Positions 46,553 to 56,825 are shown, counted from the first letter of the stretch. The stretch: DNA of 64,000 bases from Nitrosomonas ureae (GCF_900206265.1 NZ_LT907782.1:1054001-1118000), one strand, 5' to 3'. Notes: generated from the sequence alone by a model not told the origin. A program made the numbers and translations.

Positions 46553-49500
46553 TTACAGCACCAAGTCTCCCCCAACCAGCGTTGGTGCTCCGAATAACTG
46601 AATTTCGAACTCAGCCGCAGCATTTCCATTGATGTTGGCTTGCAACAAACCCGTTGCAGAGTCGTAACGCACCTGCCCGCCGCCACTGAACGCGGCATTT
46701 CCGATAAAGATAAACGCTTGATTACCGGGAAATGCAGCCAATACGTTCGCATCGATCGCGCTCAGGTCAATGGTATCGATTCCCGTTTCAAAGTCCATGA
46801 TGGTGTCTCTATTGGCCGGGTTGGAATGACCCACGGTTGCTAGATAATCAAAGATATCCGCATCCGCTCCACCTATCAAAGTATCGGCGCTCGGTCCGCC
46901 AATCAGCGTATCGTTACCATTGCCGCCATTGAGTATATCGATGCCCGCTGCGCCATTCAGCGTATCGTTGCCATCACCGCCATTTAACGTATCGAGACCG
47001 GCTCCGCCGTTAAGAGTATTGTTGTTGCTGTTACCGATAATAATATTGGCTAAGCCATTACCGGTACCATTGACCGCATTCCCGCCGGTCAAAGTAAGGT
47101 TCTCAACATTGGCAAGAAGCGTGTAGGTCACCGGACTCTCAACCGTATCGATACCTTGATTAAGCAACTCGGTAATCGTGACCGGTAAATTGCTAATTAC
47201 ATACGTGTCGTTATCCAAACCGCCCCGCAGTGTATCCGTACCACCTCCGGCAATCAGCGTATCGTTACCTCCTAGACCGGTGAGTATGTTGTTGCTGGCG
47301 TTGCCGGTTATCACGTTACCCACGTTATTACCCGTTCCATTAATCGCTGCGCCACCCGTAAGGGTCAGGTTTTCCAAGTTAAGACCCAGCGTATAGGTTA
47401 CCGAGCTTTCAACGGTATCGGTACCACCTGCAGCACCGGCAAACTCTGTAATCGTGTCGGTCGTGGTATCGACAATATAGGTATCGTTGCCGCCTTCGCC
47501 TCTCAGAATATCGACACCACCCAAACCATTCAGCGTATCATTGCCCGTCAAACCCAAAATGACATCATTGCCGGCAGTGCCCTCCAAGTTATCGTCACCG
47601 GGAGTACCGACAATGACAAGCCTATCCGTAAATTGCAACCGCTCAACGTTACGAACCCTGTCGCTGCCATCGTCAGCACCACCGCCACCATTACCAGGAT
47701 TGACATGATCAATAAACAAAGTACCTGTCGAGTCTGAATTGATGACATAGTTGGCAAATACATCCTGATACACTGCGGTATCGACGCCAGTACTGTTCGA
47801 TAAAATCTCACGCACAATCACCAATTGATCGGGGCTATACGTACCGTTCTGCATCGCAGTCCGCAACGCAGGCGTCATATTGGGGAAAGTCGCAATTTGC
47901 GTTGCAGGGTTATTAGGATCGGTGCGTACGCTGATGCGAACATTTAACCACGCATCGCCATCGATAATGTCATCACCGCCGCGGCCTTCAATTGAATCAC
48001 TACCGCCACCACCAATTAAAATGTTGCCGGAGCTGAAACTCGTAGCTCCATTCAGCAACGCACTCAACCCGCTGATCATGCCAATCCGCTCAGCAGCCGT
48101 ATGCGTTCCGTTGAGTTGATTGACGTTATCCAGCGCGTTGTTTTGCCCGGTAACCGGATCTATCAGCTCCAATTCAACGCTGGTACGATTGTCACCCCGT
48201 ATGATGTCGTTTTGATTCCATCCCGATGCGGCTTCAACCAGATCGAAACGATCCGCGGTATCTACAAAGGGGCCTGGAACAAGGAGTCTGGCCAAATCAA
48301 TATTTGCAGCCACTGTGCTGCCAACATTCCCGGCCCAGTCAAAGCCGCTCGCGCCATCGTTCCGATCGGCACCAGCCAAGCCCATCATAATATCATCACC
48401 GCCTTCACCAATGAATTCGTCGAGACCGCCGCTACCCACAAACATATCATTGCCGCGAATCGGATCACGATTGAAGGGATCGAAATTGTCACCGGTAGAA
48501 CCATCGGCCGTTCCAGTTTGAATCCAGTCATCGCCTTCATTGCCCTGCATGACTTCATTCGGCGCGTTACCGAAAATAAAGTCGTTACCCGGGCCGGCAA
48601 ACACTTCCGAAATATCATTACCCGTTATAATAAAGTCATGACCCGAACCGCCCAAAATCAGATTAATACCAGCACCGCCGTTAATCACATCATGCCCATC
48701 CCCACCTTTGATATTGTCGTCACCCGAGGTATCGGTAATGATGTCATTACCATCGCCACCATTGAGTGAATCGTTACCCGCACTACCCTCGATACGGTCA
48801 TTGCCGCCATCACCCCATACCGTGTCGTCACCAATCCCTGCACGCATTCTATTCGCACCATCGGTACCACCCATCACGATGTGCTCTCCACCGTTATAGC
48901 GAATGGTATTTGGACCTAATGAGGTATCCCTGATCAATAGCGCGGTTTCATTATAAGGAGTGCTCGGGTCATTCGGTATCGGACCGGAAGTTCCCAAATT
49001 ACCAACTTCAAAAGTGTAAGTCGGAGTGGAAAACACATCGAATGGCAGATGTTTCACATTCGGGAGGTTGCGCATGATCATTTCTGCAAAGGAGTTCTCT
49101 TCCAGTTGCGTGAGGAAATCAAGCCCGGCGGTACGCGCCAGATAGTAAAAACGATCGCCATTCTGCAGGTTTTCCATTTGGGTTTCAAACACAAAGTTGA
49201 ATGTTGAACCCAATAACCCGCCAAAAGGTGCTTGCGCCTCAGCCAATCCACCAATCCAGAAATCGACCGAATCCAAGCCAGTATTGGCCGTAGTGAAGCC
49301 ATTGTCGCTATTTAGAAAGTCACCATTTTCATCGATGAGCGCTTGCGCTGCGGCACGTTTGCCTGCATTATCCGTGGCAGCAGCAATGCTTGGATGATTG
49401 CCATAAGCGGCAATAAAATTAACCAGCGATTCAGGATGTCTGAGCTCCGCGCCAAAATCGGCCCAACTCACGTAAGGCGTCACGGCACTGAGCCCGCTAT

Positions 49501-51388
49501 CCTCAAAAAACATACGGCGTGCATCGTTCAAACCAGGAATACCGGTATCGCGAGCACGTGTCATGTTGATCGTCGGCAAATCGAGCGGCAGTCCTACAAG
49601 ATTGTTGCGCAAAGCTTCGGTCACGAATTCATCGATTTCATTGCCGACTTGTTTGGTCATACCTCTCACCACGGCTGCTGCGGCATTGAGGTTATTCGTG
49701 TAATCGTCGGCAAACTCTACTGGGTTCAAAAATGCCTGAATCAATCCAATATCATTGCTGCTGCCATTTGCATTCGTTCTGGCCACGGTTTCAGTCAGCA
49801 TCGAATGACCAAAGCGATACACCACATGGGCAAACTCGGCCATGATGGCAGGGTCAATCGAGCTGTCATAGCCGATAAAAACGTCGACATTCGGTTGTAC
49901 TTTACGGGCAAATTCTTCGAACACCAAGTGTTGATATTGCATTTCAGTTGCAAAACGTGCAGCTTGAAACAATTTCTCGCCATCCCACTGATTACCGGGT
50001 AGCTTCCATTGGTTAATAAATGCCGGGTCCCCGCTAGCTGTAATCAAATCTTTAACTTCTTGGACTTTGCGGTTATGTTCCGCATGAAACACGGTATGCA
50101 CCGTGGTCAATCCGATATTCTCGTTACCGCGGCCATCACCGGTAATAAAGTGTCTGTCGAGTAACTCATCATCGTAAGTACCGGCAGCGGGTGTATTGCC
50201 CACATCGGTATCCGGATCAGGATTTAGCACACCGGCAGCGAATTTAGGCACAGCCGTATGGGCGATATCATCTAAAAAGGCATGGCCGGTACGAACTACA
50301 TTACCTGGAATATTTACTCCATTTCCACCATTAGCGGCTGGATTACCTTCGAGCAAAGTGTTTCCCTGCAACACCAATTGCGCATAACCGTTAGGACCTG
50401 GAATAAATTTTCCATACGTATCAGTTGCCAGTAATGGCAGATTTGTTAAATCAACATCGGTCAGATTCAGACCCAGCATGGTATGAGCTTGTGCTTTAAT
50501 ATCGGCCCAGGTTGCAAGACCGCCCAAACCACCGGAACCTTCCAGCAAGTTACCAGTTGAGACCGGATCACCAGTGTTCGGATTGATTGCATATTCACGC
50601 AAAAACACCTGATGCGAAGGATGCGAGGTATAAGTTTGATTCTGATCTACAAACGGGGTTGTTTGGTTAATATGATTGTGAATATCATCACCTGTACCTA
50701 TGATGTTATCCGGACCAGGTAAATTAGTCGCTCTGGTCAGGGTCATAAAATTCGGCGCACCCGGCGCAGGGTCAAACAGCGGATCATCCGGTTGCAGCGG
50801 AACAAAAACGGTACCGCTTTGACCTTTATTCACCAAATCCAATCCGTGATCAAAAAACTGGCCAAAAAGCGTAAACCATGAATTGAACGGCGCGGATAAC
50901 CCTGCATCGGGCGTAACATTCGGAATAAAATAGGTTTGAAAAGGCGTACCGTCGAAACGAATACCGTTAACGATCTCCGAGCCGACGGTGTTATTAAAAG
51001 CAGCTTCCGCAGCAGGATTACTTTCTGTTTGATCCACAATCAGATTACTGATCAAACGCGGTTGCGAATCAAATACCAAACCGTTTTTCTGATTATAATG
51101 GGTCGGATTACCCGCTCCAGGAAAGCCTGCGGGTATATTCTCTCCAGGTCTGAATTCCGGCGCCAGTAAGCGTGGAAATACCCTATCCGCTGCTCCGAAC
51201 AAGCTCTGACCATCTTCTAGATTATTATAAGTGCCATCAACATTGCGCAAACCAAAAGGAATCAGAGGATCACCTACAAGTCCAGGCAATGCGTTGAAAG
51301 TGCCTGATTGCTGCGCGGCAGAATCTGCATCAGCAATTGCTATTTGCTGAAGTAGAAAATCTAGATCGGTTCTGCTGAAATTTGCCAT
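46553..51388 (-). CDS. Animal-type haem peroxidase with RTX calcium-binding tail
   Basis: 1611 residues with no N-terminal signal peptide. An animal (myeloperoxidase-like) haem peroxidase domain spans about 130-760. The distal histidine is in FGQFFDHGLD (His181), the catalytic Arg and the ester-forming Glu in DGRGNENIGLT (R420, E423), with HAEHNR after it, and the proximal histidine in YRFGHSM (His528). The myeloperoxidase-only sulfonium methionine is absent. RTX blocks follow at about 825-950 and 1240-1510, then a serralysin-like C-terminal signal ending in GDLVL. It should be exported by a type I system not encoded here. Similar RTX haem peroxidases (MopA type) oxidise Mn(II) in alphaproteobacteria. 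It heads the cluster with the multicopper oxidase. Confidence 0.9.
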   Translation of the reverse strand: MANFSRTDLDFLLQQIAIADADSAAQQSGTFNALPGLVGDPLIPFGLRNVDGTYNNLEDGQSLFGAADRVFPRLLAPEFRPGENIPAGFPGAGNPTHYNQKNGLVFDSQPRLISNLIVDQTESNPAAEAAFNNTVGSEIVNGIRFDGTPFQTYFIPNVTPDAGLSAPFNSWFTLFGQFFDHGLDLVNKGQSGTVFVPLQPDDPLFDPAPGAPNFMTLTRATNLPGPDNIIGTGDDIHNHINQTTPFVDQNQTYTSHPSHQVFLREYAINPNTGDPVSTGNLLEGSGGLGGLATWADIKAQAHTMLGLNLTDVDLTNLPLLATDTYGKFIPGPNGYAQLVLQGNTLLEGNPAANGGNGVNIPGNVVRTGHAFLDDIAHTAVPKFAAGVLNPDPDTDVGNTPAAGTYDDELLDRHFITGDGRGNENIGLTTVHTVFHAEHNRKVQEVKDLITASGDPAFINQWKLPGNQWDGEKLFQAARFATEMQYQHLVFEEFARKVQPNVDVFIGYDSSIDPAIMAEFAHVVYRFGHSMLTETVARTNANGSSNDIGLIQAFLNPVEFADDYTNNLNAAAAVVRGMTKQVGNEIDEFVTEALRNNLVGLPLDLPTINMTRARDTGIPGLNDARRMFFEDSGLSAVTPYVSWADFGAELRHPESLVNFIAAYGNHPSIAAATDNAGKRAAAQALIDENGDFLNSDNGFTTANTGLDSVDFWIGGLAEAQAPFGGLLGSTFNFVFETQMENLQNGDRFYYLARTAGLDFLTQLEENSFAEMIMRNLPNVKHLPFDVFSTPTYTFEVGNLGTSGPIPNDPSTPYNETALLIRDTSLGPNTIRYNGGEHIVMGGTDGANRMRAGIGDDTVWGDGGNDRIEGSAGNDSLNGGDGNDIITDTSGDDNIKGGDGHDVINGGAGINLILGGSGHDFIITGNDISEVFAGPGNDFIFGNAPNEVMQGNEGDDWIQTGTADGSTGDNFDPFNRDPIRGNDMFVGSGGLDEFIGEGGDDIMMGLAGADRNDGASGFDWAGNVGSTVAANIDLARLLVPGPFVDTADRFDLVEAASGWNQNDIIRGDNRTSVELELIDPVTGQNNALDNVNQLNGTHTAAERIGMISGLSALLNGATSFSSGNILIGGGGSDSIEGRGGDDIIDGDAWLNVRISVRTDPNNPATQIATFPNMTPALRTAMQNGTYSPDQLVIVREILSNSTGVDTAVYQDVFANYVINSDSTGTLFIDHVNPGNGGGGADDGSDRVRNVERLQFTDRLVIVGTPGDDNLEGTAGNDVILGLTGNDTLNGLGGVDILRGEGGNDTYIVDTTTDTITEFAGAAGGTDTVESSVTYTLGLNLENLTLTGGAAINGTGNNVGNVITGNASNNILTGLGGNDTLIAGGGTDTLRGGLDNDTYVISNLPVTITELLNQGIDTVESPVTYTLLANVENLTLTGGNAVNGTGNGLANIIIGNSNNNTLNGGAGLDTLNGGDGNDTLNGAAGIDILNGGNGNDTLIGGPSADTLIGGADADIFDYLATVGHSNPANRDTIMDFETGIDTIDLSAIDANVLAAFPGNQAFIFIGNAAFSGGGQVRYDSATGLLQANINGNAAAEFEIQLFGAPTLVGGDLVL

Positions 51389-51902
51389 TTTATCTAACTC
51401 CCGTATTTATTTATAAATCTAGCAAGCTAAACACTTCCTGCACTGTGGTGACTCACTACACTTAAGTTAATAATTTTTAATAACTCTCTCTTAAATTTGA
51501 GAGAAAAATATTATTGCTGACGCCCTATCCCTCCAAATCAGATGCATTCCGCTACTTGACAAACTATTCAACAGAAAATTTAATACTCTGATTTATTGCG
51601 AAATTCTTACCCTCTCGTAATGTTGTTTTTGTCTATCAACAGGATGTAGTGCCATACGGTAATAATCTTTCTAACTCTTTCATCCCACTTCTCATTTTTG
51701 GCAATAAGATAATATGCTTGTAGTGTTCAAAAAATAAGGGACAAGCTGCAGCAATTTTGCAGGATGCTTGTCCTAGTTTTGTCCTTGTTTATGTAGGATC
51801 ATTCTTTCATAATAAGTTATTTTATTTAATTAAATCATAAAGATATAGCCATTAAAAACTTGTGAAGAAACTATAAAGGAAAATGTGAATAAATAATGAA
51901 GG
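51389..51902. other. Upstream region of the peroxidase cluster
   Basis: About 510 bases with no supported gene. A hairpin pairs GGACAAGC (51739-51746) with GCTTGTCC (51766-51773), with a smaller TGCA/TGCA inner stem, and is followed by TAGTTTTGTCC. The rest is A/T-rich and should contain the minus-strand promoter of the peroxidase gene. No regulator site can be named. Confidence 0.5.
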
Positions 51903-51938
51903 AAAGCCAGTTTCAGTCCATTCCGGAAACTGGGCTTT
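51903..51938. terminator. Hairpin at the end of the PGPGW gene
   Basis: AAAGCCAGTTTC (51903-51914) pairs with GAAACTGGGCTTT (51926-51938) with one bulged base. The stem touches the stop codon of the PGPGW gene, which it probably terminates on the minus strand. Confidence 0.65.
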
Positions 51939-52389
51939 AAAGTGAAGACTGTTTTTCTGAAGGAGGCGATAACGTCAATGGCGGTTTATTGAATTTATGA
52001 CGCATCGCATTAATAATATTCAATAGCGGGGGCTTTCCGATAATTTTGGCTTCCAGCTTGCGTTTATTGGGAAAATCCAACAATGAAATCCCAATCAGCA
52101 TTGTCAGCAAACCTTGCCCCGGTAGAAAAAGCATCATGAAGCCTGCAATCAAAAATACAAAACCGACAAGGTTTTTAACGATTAATCCGATAATGCGCAG
52201 TATTGGATGGTGCTCCTTCATCCAGTAACGAGGAATGCGCACATCAAAATAATCACTCGGTAGGCGAATCAGAATCCATGGAATAGCGACTAAAGAAGCA
52301 ATGAAGCCAATAATCGATGCGACCGTCAAACCGATCAATACATCGATAGATACCCACTGATGTATTATCGCGACGATATCTTCCAGCAT
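51937..52389 (-). CDS. PGPGW-family membrane protein
   Basis: 150 residues with three predicted membrane segments (about 17-42, 72-92 and 93-105). A MMLFLPGQGLLTMLIGISLLDFP stretch is the PGPGW-type core, followed by a basic C-terminal tail (NKRKLEAKIIGKPP). The role of the family is unknown. It follows amoC on the minus strand with 130 bases and a hairpin between. It may be linked to amoC only by position. Confidence 0.8.
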   Translation of the reverse strand: MLEDIVAIIHQWVSIDVLIGLTVASIIGFIASLVAIPWILIRLPSDYFDVRIPRYWMKEHHPILRIIGLIVKNLVGFVFLIAGFMMLFLPGQGLLTMLIGISLLDFPNKRKLEAKIIGKPPLLNIINAMRHKFNKPPLTLSPPSEKQSSL

Positions 52390-52465
52390 AAAATTAGCCT
52401 GATAAATTGAGAATTACTCAGATCTCTCCGAATAATCTGATAGGAAAAGTTGTACTACGGAAGGA

Positions 52466-52493
52466 TTCCTGCCGCTTGTGAAAGCGGCAGGAA
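52466..52493. terminator. 12-bp GC-rich hairpin downstream of amoC
   Basis: TTCCTGCCGCTT (52466-52477) pairs exactly with AAGCGGCAGGAA (52482-52493) around a 4-base loop. It lies 27 bases after the amoC stop on the minus strand. No T-run, but the stem is strong; it may protect the amoC mRNA or end it. Confidence 0.65.
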
Positions 52494-52519
52494 CAAATCT
52501 GCAACATCAAAGATTAAAA

Positions 52520-53329
52520 TTAAGGAACGATACGATTGTTCAGAATTTCTCTGCTTGCGTTGTTCCAGGTTACATCGGTCAGGTTAGAGTAACGGGTGAT
52601 AATCTGTGCTGCAATACCACCTGAAAATAAACCCGCCCAGCCCAGAATCACAAAGCCCCAGTGCAACGGTGCGCTAAACAGTTCTTCCATGAACCAGAAA
52701 GCATGTCCCCATTCGTTCAATCCTACGTTCGGCAGAATCATCAATGGGCCCGCAATCGCCATCACCAACGGAAACGATGTGCCGCGGCTATACAATGGCA
52801 GACGCGTCATCGCGTACAGGTAGGCCGCTACTCCGCATACAATGTACATCGGGAATGAGCCATAAAATACCACTACGTGACTCGGTGTAAAGCTCGTGTC
52901 ACGAATAATCACCTGGTGCCAGCTTGCATCCTGTTCGGTAAAGAAGCTGCCGCCCCAGTAAACACCAAACAAATATACACCCAGCCACATCATCCAGTAA
53001 AAATAACGTTTGATCTCAAGCTTGGTGTCCAGATTGTCCAGTTGTTCCTTGGTATCGCGGGTCTTCAGTATCCACCCCCAGGTTACCAACGCAAACAGTG
53101 GCATCAGTGTCATGTGTACGCGCCACAGTCCCATCCATACCTTGTCAAATTCAGGCTCCATCGAGTCCATGCCATGTGAATATGCAAATGTCCTTTGGTA
53201 CCAGATCCAAAATATCGCTACCAAAAGCATCGTTAACATGCCCAGCTTGTAATACTTCGAGTCGTACCACAGCGACATGTCATAGTTGGCGCTCGCCGCG
53301 CCGCTAGTTGTGCCATAGGTTGTTGCCAT
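52520..53329 (-). CDS. amoC: Ammonia monooxygenase subunit C (stand-alone copy)
   Basis: A 269-residue integral membrane subunit of the copper ammonia monooxygenase, with about six membrane helices. The ligands known from particulate methane monooxygenase PmoC (Asp, His, His as DxxxH-x12-H) are all here: D134, H138 and H151 in TEQDASWH and [12 protein letters not shown]. The C-terminus [17 protein letters not shown] is typical of betaproteobacterial AmoC. No amoA or amoB follows, so this is a singleton amoC like the extra copy of Nitrosomonas europaea. AGGAGGT precedes the ATG. Singleton copies have been linked to stress or recovery from starvation. Confidence 0.95.
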   Translation of the reverse strand: MATTYGTTSGAASANYDMSLWYDSKYYKLGMLTMLLVAIFWIWYQRTFAYSHGMDSMEPEFDKVWMGLWRVHMTLMPLFALVTWGWILKTRDTKEQLDNLDTKLEIKRYFYWMMWLGVYLFGVYWGGSFFTEQDASWHQVIIRDTSFTPSHVVVFYGSFPMYIVCGVAAYLYAMTRLPLYSRGTSFPLVMAIAGPLMILPNVGLNEWGHAFWFMEELFSAPLHWGFVILGWAGLFSGGIAAQIITRYSNLTDVTWNNASREILNNRIVP

Positions 53330-53577
53330 GTTTACCTCCTATTAATTTAACAGATTGTTTGTTAATAGAAAAATTTGTTTGAGATGGAAATCTACTTTCA
53401 CCACCCAACACAAATTAGACAGAGGCTTTCTTCATGAAAGTTCCCATTAATCTGTGAAAACTCCGTCGGGCATTTACAAAATAGTCACCGACTCTATAAA
53501 TGCAAGAATATTTTATAAACTAATATCCAATCTTTCAAATAATTAACAAATTAATCCTAAGCCCGCGAGTAACAATA
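53330..53577. promoter_or_regulatory. Upstream region of amoC
   Basis: The left part of the 360-base divergent spacer. The minus-strand amoC promoter must lie here. It is A/T-rich, with no repeat or operator that I can name apart from the AGGAGGT ribosome site just before the start codon. Confidence 0.45.
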
Positions 53578-53640
53578 TTGTCACAATTTTGTAAAAAAAA
53601 TGATGTTGTCACAAAAATGTAACATTGCTGTTATATAACT
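53578..53640 (+). promoter_or_regulatory. Two PHO-box-like sites and a -10 ahead of the porin gene
   Basis: Box 1 is TTGTCAC-aatt-TTGTAAA (53578-53595) and box 2 is TTGTCAC-aaaa-ATGTAAC (53606-53623). Both fit the PhoB pattern of two 7-base direct repeats 11 bases apart. A TATAT(A)AC-like -10 follows at about 53632-53639, at the right distance for a PhoB-activated promoter. The porin ATG is 50 bases further. Phosphate-starvation control is inferred. Confidence 0.6.
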
Positions 53641-53689
53641 CCTGTCTCGTCTAGCAATTTATTTTTCAATCCTGGATTAACGACAGATA

Positions 53690-55411
53690 ATGAAATTTTT
53701 CAGCCTTATTTTAGCAACCCTAGTAATATTCAATTTATGTGCCATCTCCAGCGCTTATGCATTGGATTTGTATGTTGATACAAAAACCAAACAAGTTTTT
53801 GCGGAACCTGGACCGAATAGAGTTCATATGGGTACGTATGTAAAAACCGATAATCCATCGGCGCAACCCGAATCCCCCAAGCTAGCTACTACCCCCTCCT
53901 CGGCACCTGCTGAATCAGAGAAAAAAGAAACAGTGGCCGAATCGACTCCGATGCGTGAGGGAAAAACCACAGCGGTAGCGGACAAAACCATTCACGAACG
54001 TCTGGCTAGCCAAGTCTCAGTGCTGGAAGAACGCATTAAGGATGTTGAGAAGATACATGGTACATTTGATGATCGGGGTTTACATTGGGCCACTAAAGAT
54101 GGAAATTTTTCAATGTCGCTTAATGGACGGATACAACCCGCTTCACAATATAATTTCGTCAATGATCCCGACCCTGCCTTCGGCTCCAATACCGCGAATG
54201 AGCTGAATAGTGGCATGAATATCCGCCGCGCTCGACTGGGTGTTGAAGGCACTTTTTATAGAATATGGGATTATAAATTCGAGTTTGATTTTAGTCGTGG
54301 CAATGGTTCTGTGGGATCCGGAATTACGGATGCTTTCGTACGCCTGAATCATACGGACGCACTCTCTTATAAAATAGGCTCATTCAAAGAGCCATTCAGT
54401 CTGGAAGAAGCTGCCAGCAATCGATTTATTACCTTTATCGAGCGCCACATGTCAGTCAATTCGTTTGTAGATAACCCCAATACTTACAAAACAGGTATCG
54501 GCGCTAATTATGCAGTAACACGCTTCCAAACCGGACTGGCTTTTCAAACCGAGCCTATTGGAGCGTGGTCAGCGGCATCAACTTCGGTGAATGCAAACGG
54601 CAACCAGAGCCGCAACAACGGCTCGGGCGATACGGGTTGGGAAGGCATAGGCCGCGTCAGCGGCAGACCCTGGATGGAAGATGAAAACAAGTTCTTACAC
54701 GTTGGCATCTCCGCAGGACACACCGCAGTCAACACGCAGTATCGAGCCGATGGCACTATGGTTGGGGAAGGCTCTAACGGCGGCGGCGGCGGTATGTCAT
54801 TTGTCGCATTCCCGGGAACCAATGTGGATCGCAGTAATGTCCTGAATACCGGCAACTTAAGTACCGGTGCGCTCAACGATCCAAACCGGCGCGAGATTAG
54901 CAGCTATGATCGATATGGTGCAGAAGCATGGTTTGTTCATGGCCCCTTCTCAGCACAAGCAGAGTTTTTACGCACCAATATCAATGGGGTTGGTTATGAT
55001 GGAGAACACTTGACGGGTTACTATGGTTTCGTGAGTTACTTCCTGACCGGGGAATCCAAAGCCTACCATGTCAGAAACGGCGCAGCAAACCGGATTAGAC
55101 CAAACCGGCCGTTCCAATGGAATGGATCGGGATGGGGCGCATTCGAACTGGCTGCCGGTTATGATTACATTGATATGAATTCGGGAGTCATCAGAGGCGG
55201 ACGCGCTGATATGGTCCGGTTCGGTTTCAATTGGTACCCTCACTCGAACGTTAAGTTTCAGGCAAACGTTATACATATGCTGGATATCAATACGGCTAGA
55301 ACGCCCATTACCAATACCGATGGATATTCCGGAGGCGCTGGTGCACGGACTAATGGCTGGAATAATGGCGATTTGAGTGCATTCTTGACTCAATGGACTA
55401 TCGATTTTTAA
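53690..55411 (+). CDS. Outer-membrane porin of the phosphate-selective O/P type
   Basis: 573 residues. A signal peptide (about 1-25) ends in AYA. A linker rich in proline and serine and a coiled coil (HERLASQVSVLEERIKDVEKI, about 103-124) precede a beta-barrel (about 140-573) with alternating strands, as in OprO/OprP porins (FSMSLNGRIQP, NIRRARLGVEGTF, KYEFEFD-like strands, GSFKEPFSLEEAASN). The last residue is Phe in QWTIDF, the usual Omp C-terminal signal. PHO-box-like sites upstream and pstS downstream support a phosphate role. Selectivity residues were not assigned. Confidence 0.85.
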   Translation: MKFFSLILATLVIFNLCAISSAYALDLYVDTKTKQVFAEPGPNRVHMGTYVKTDNPSAQPESPKLATTPSSAPAESEKKETVAESTPMREGKTTAVADKTIHERLASQVSVLEERIKDVEKIHGTFDDRGLHWATKDGNFSMSLNGRIQPASQYNFVNDPDPAFGSNTANELNSGMNIRRARLGVEGTFYRIWDYKFEFDFSRGNGSVGSGITDAFVRLNHTDALSYKIGSFKEPFSLEEAASNRFITFIERHMSVNSFVDNPNTYKTGIGANYAVTRFQTGLAFQTEPIGAWSAASTSVNANGNQSRNNGSGDTGWEGIGRVSGRPWMEDENKFLHVGISAGHTAVNTQYRADGTMVGEGSNGGGGGMSFVAFPGTNVDRSNVLNTGNLSTGALNDPNRREISSYDRYGAEAWFVHGPFSAQAEFLRTNINGVGYDGEHLTGYYGFVSYFLTGESKAYHVRNGAANRIRPNRPFQWNGSGWGAFELAAGYDYIDMNSGVIRGGRADMVRFGFNWYPHSNVKFQANVIHMLDINTARTPITNTDGYSGGAGARTNGWNNGDLSAFLTQWTIDF

Positions 55412-55603
55412 AAGCGATTTGCGTTGCGCACACAATGGGAACTCAGAAAACTCCGAGTTCTCATTACATTACATTTAAATCTATCTTCTGAGTCTTAGCT
55501 CATATCAAATACCTCACAATTAAACTATAGGCTAACAATATGTGGATTATTATGATCTATAGTAGGCTGCCCAACACAATCCATCTCACACCAGGAGGAC
55601 AAC

Positions 55604-56620
55604 ATGCCGCAAATATACATCTTCAAGATACTAAACATAATGCTCCTACTCTGTGTAGGTATTAGTATTGCAAACGCACAATCGATTATCCAAACTGATG
55701 GCTCCAGCACCGTTTATCCCATTACCAAAGCAGTCGCCGATAAATTTCAAATCGTAAAAAAAAATACAGTGAATGTTACGGTCAGTATTTCCGGCAGCGG
55801 TGGCGGCTTTAAGAAATTTTGCCGCAGTGAGATCGATATCGTGAATGCCTCACGGCCCATTCTGAAGAATGAAATGCAGGATTGTAAAAATTCCCGTATT
55901 CAATACGTTGAAATCCCGGTAGCTTTCGATGCCTTGACCGTAGCGGTTAATCCGGAGAATCATTGGGCAACGGCCATGACATTGGTACAATTGAAAAAAA
56001 TATGGGAACCGGCTGCGCAAGGCACGGTGACCCGATGGAAACAAATCAATCCGACGTGGCCCGATGAAACCATCAAACTCTATGGCGCCGATCCGGATTC
56101 CGGCACTTATGATTACTTCACCAAAGCCATTGTAGGTAAGGCAAAATCAAGCCGCAGCGACTACACTCAATCCCCGGATGACAACGTATTGGTTAACGGG
56201 GTGGCCAGCGATAAGAATGGTCTGGGATTTTTTGGATTTTCCTATTACATTGAGAATCAGAACAAAGTCACAGCTGTTGCCATCGATAATGGAAAAGGGC
56301 AAGGCGCTATTCCTCCAGCGGTCGAAACTGTCGAAAATGGCAGCTATCAACCTTTATCACGCCCGATCTTTATCTATGTCAATGTTAAAGCCATCGAGAA
56401 GCCTGAGGTTAAGGAATTTGTGGAGTTTTATCTGAAAAATGCTCTCTTGTTGGTAAAAGAAGCAAAGTTTTTTCCACTACCGCCCCGAGCTTATACAACC
56501 ATGCTGGAGCACTTTAACAAAAAAAGAACAGGCTCGGTATTTAGTGGGGTACCGGCAATTGGCCTCACCATCGACGAACTGATCAGACGCGAAGACCGGC
56601 TTCAGTACGAAAATTTTTAA
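55604..56620 (+). CDS. pstS: PstS-type phosphate-binding protein
   Basis: 338 residues. A signal peptide (about 1-25) ends in ANA. The phosphate-binding pattern appears in [10 protein letters not shown] near 30, [19 protein letters not shown] near 66-84 and the [12 protein letters not shown] motif near 167. Closest in type to SphX-like PstS proteins. It captures phosphate in the periplasm and needs a PstCAB transporter, which is not in the window. CCAGGAGGA precedes the ATG. It lies 192 bases after the porin and probably belongs to the same Pho-controlled region. Confidence 0.9.
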   Translation: MPQIYIFKILNIMLLLCVGISIANAQSIIQTDGSSTVYPITKAVADKFQIVKKNTVNVTVSISGSGGGFKKFCRSEIDIVNASRPILKNEMQDCKNSRIQYVEIPVAFDALTVAVNPENHWATAMTLVQLKKIWEPAAQGTVTRWKQINPTWPDETIKLYGADPDSGTYDYFTKAIVGKAKSSRSDYTQSPDDNVLVNGVASDKNGLGFFGFSYYIENQNKVTAVAIDNGKGQGAIPPAVETVENGSYQPLSRPIFIYVNVKAIEKPEVKEFVEFYLKNALLLVKEAKFFPLPPRAYTTMLEHFNKKRTGSVFSGVPAIGLTIDELIRREDRLQYENF

Positions 56621-56775
56621 ATTCATACCCACGAAATAAGTAATTGTCTTAATCACTTATCGCTCTAAGCCTTTGAAAAACTCACCCTGTCATTATCGGC
56701 CTAGTGATGAATCTTTAACAATCAATGGGTAGATTTATCGCCTGATTTCAAATGCGTTTGTCCAGAGCTTCCTTT

Positions 56776-56825
56776 AACAACTGGTAATAATTTCGTTAAG
56801 TGATTATTACCAGTTGTTGTTTTTT
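56776..56825 (+). terminator. Strong intrinsic terminator after pstS
   Basis: AACAACTGGTAATAA (56776-56790) pairs exactly with TTATTACCAGTTGTT (56804-56818), followed by GTTTTTT. A 15-bp stem with a T-run; it should end the pstS transcript and isolate the ABC genes downstream. Confidence 0.9.

Noticed and set aside
46860..47560. CRISPR-like periodic DNA
   Set aside because: The periodicity is 27-base multiples of coding RTX nonapeptides, in frame within one gene, with no spacer structure or cas genes.
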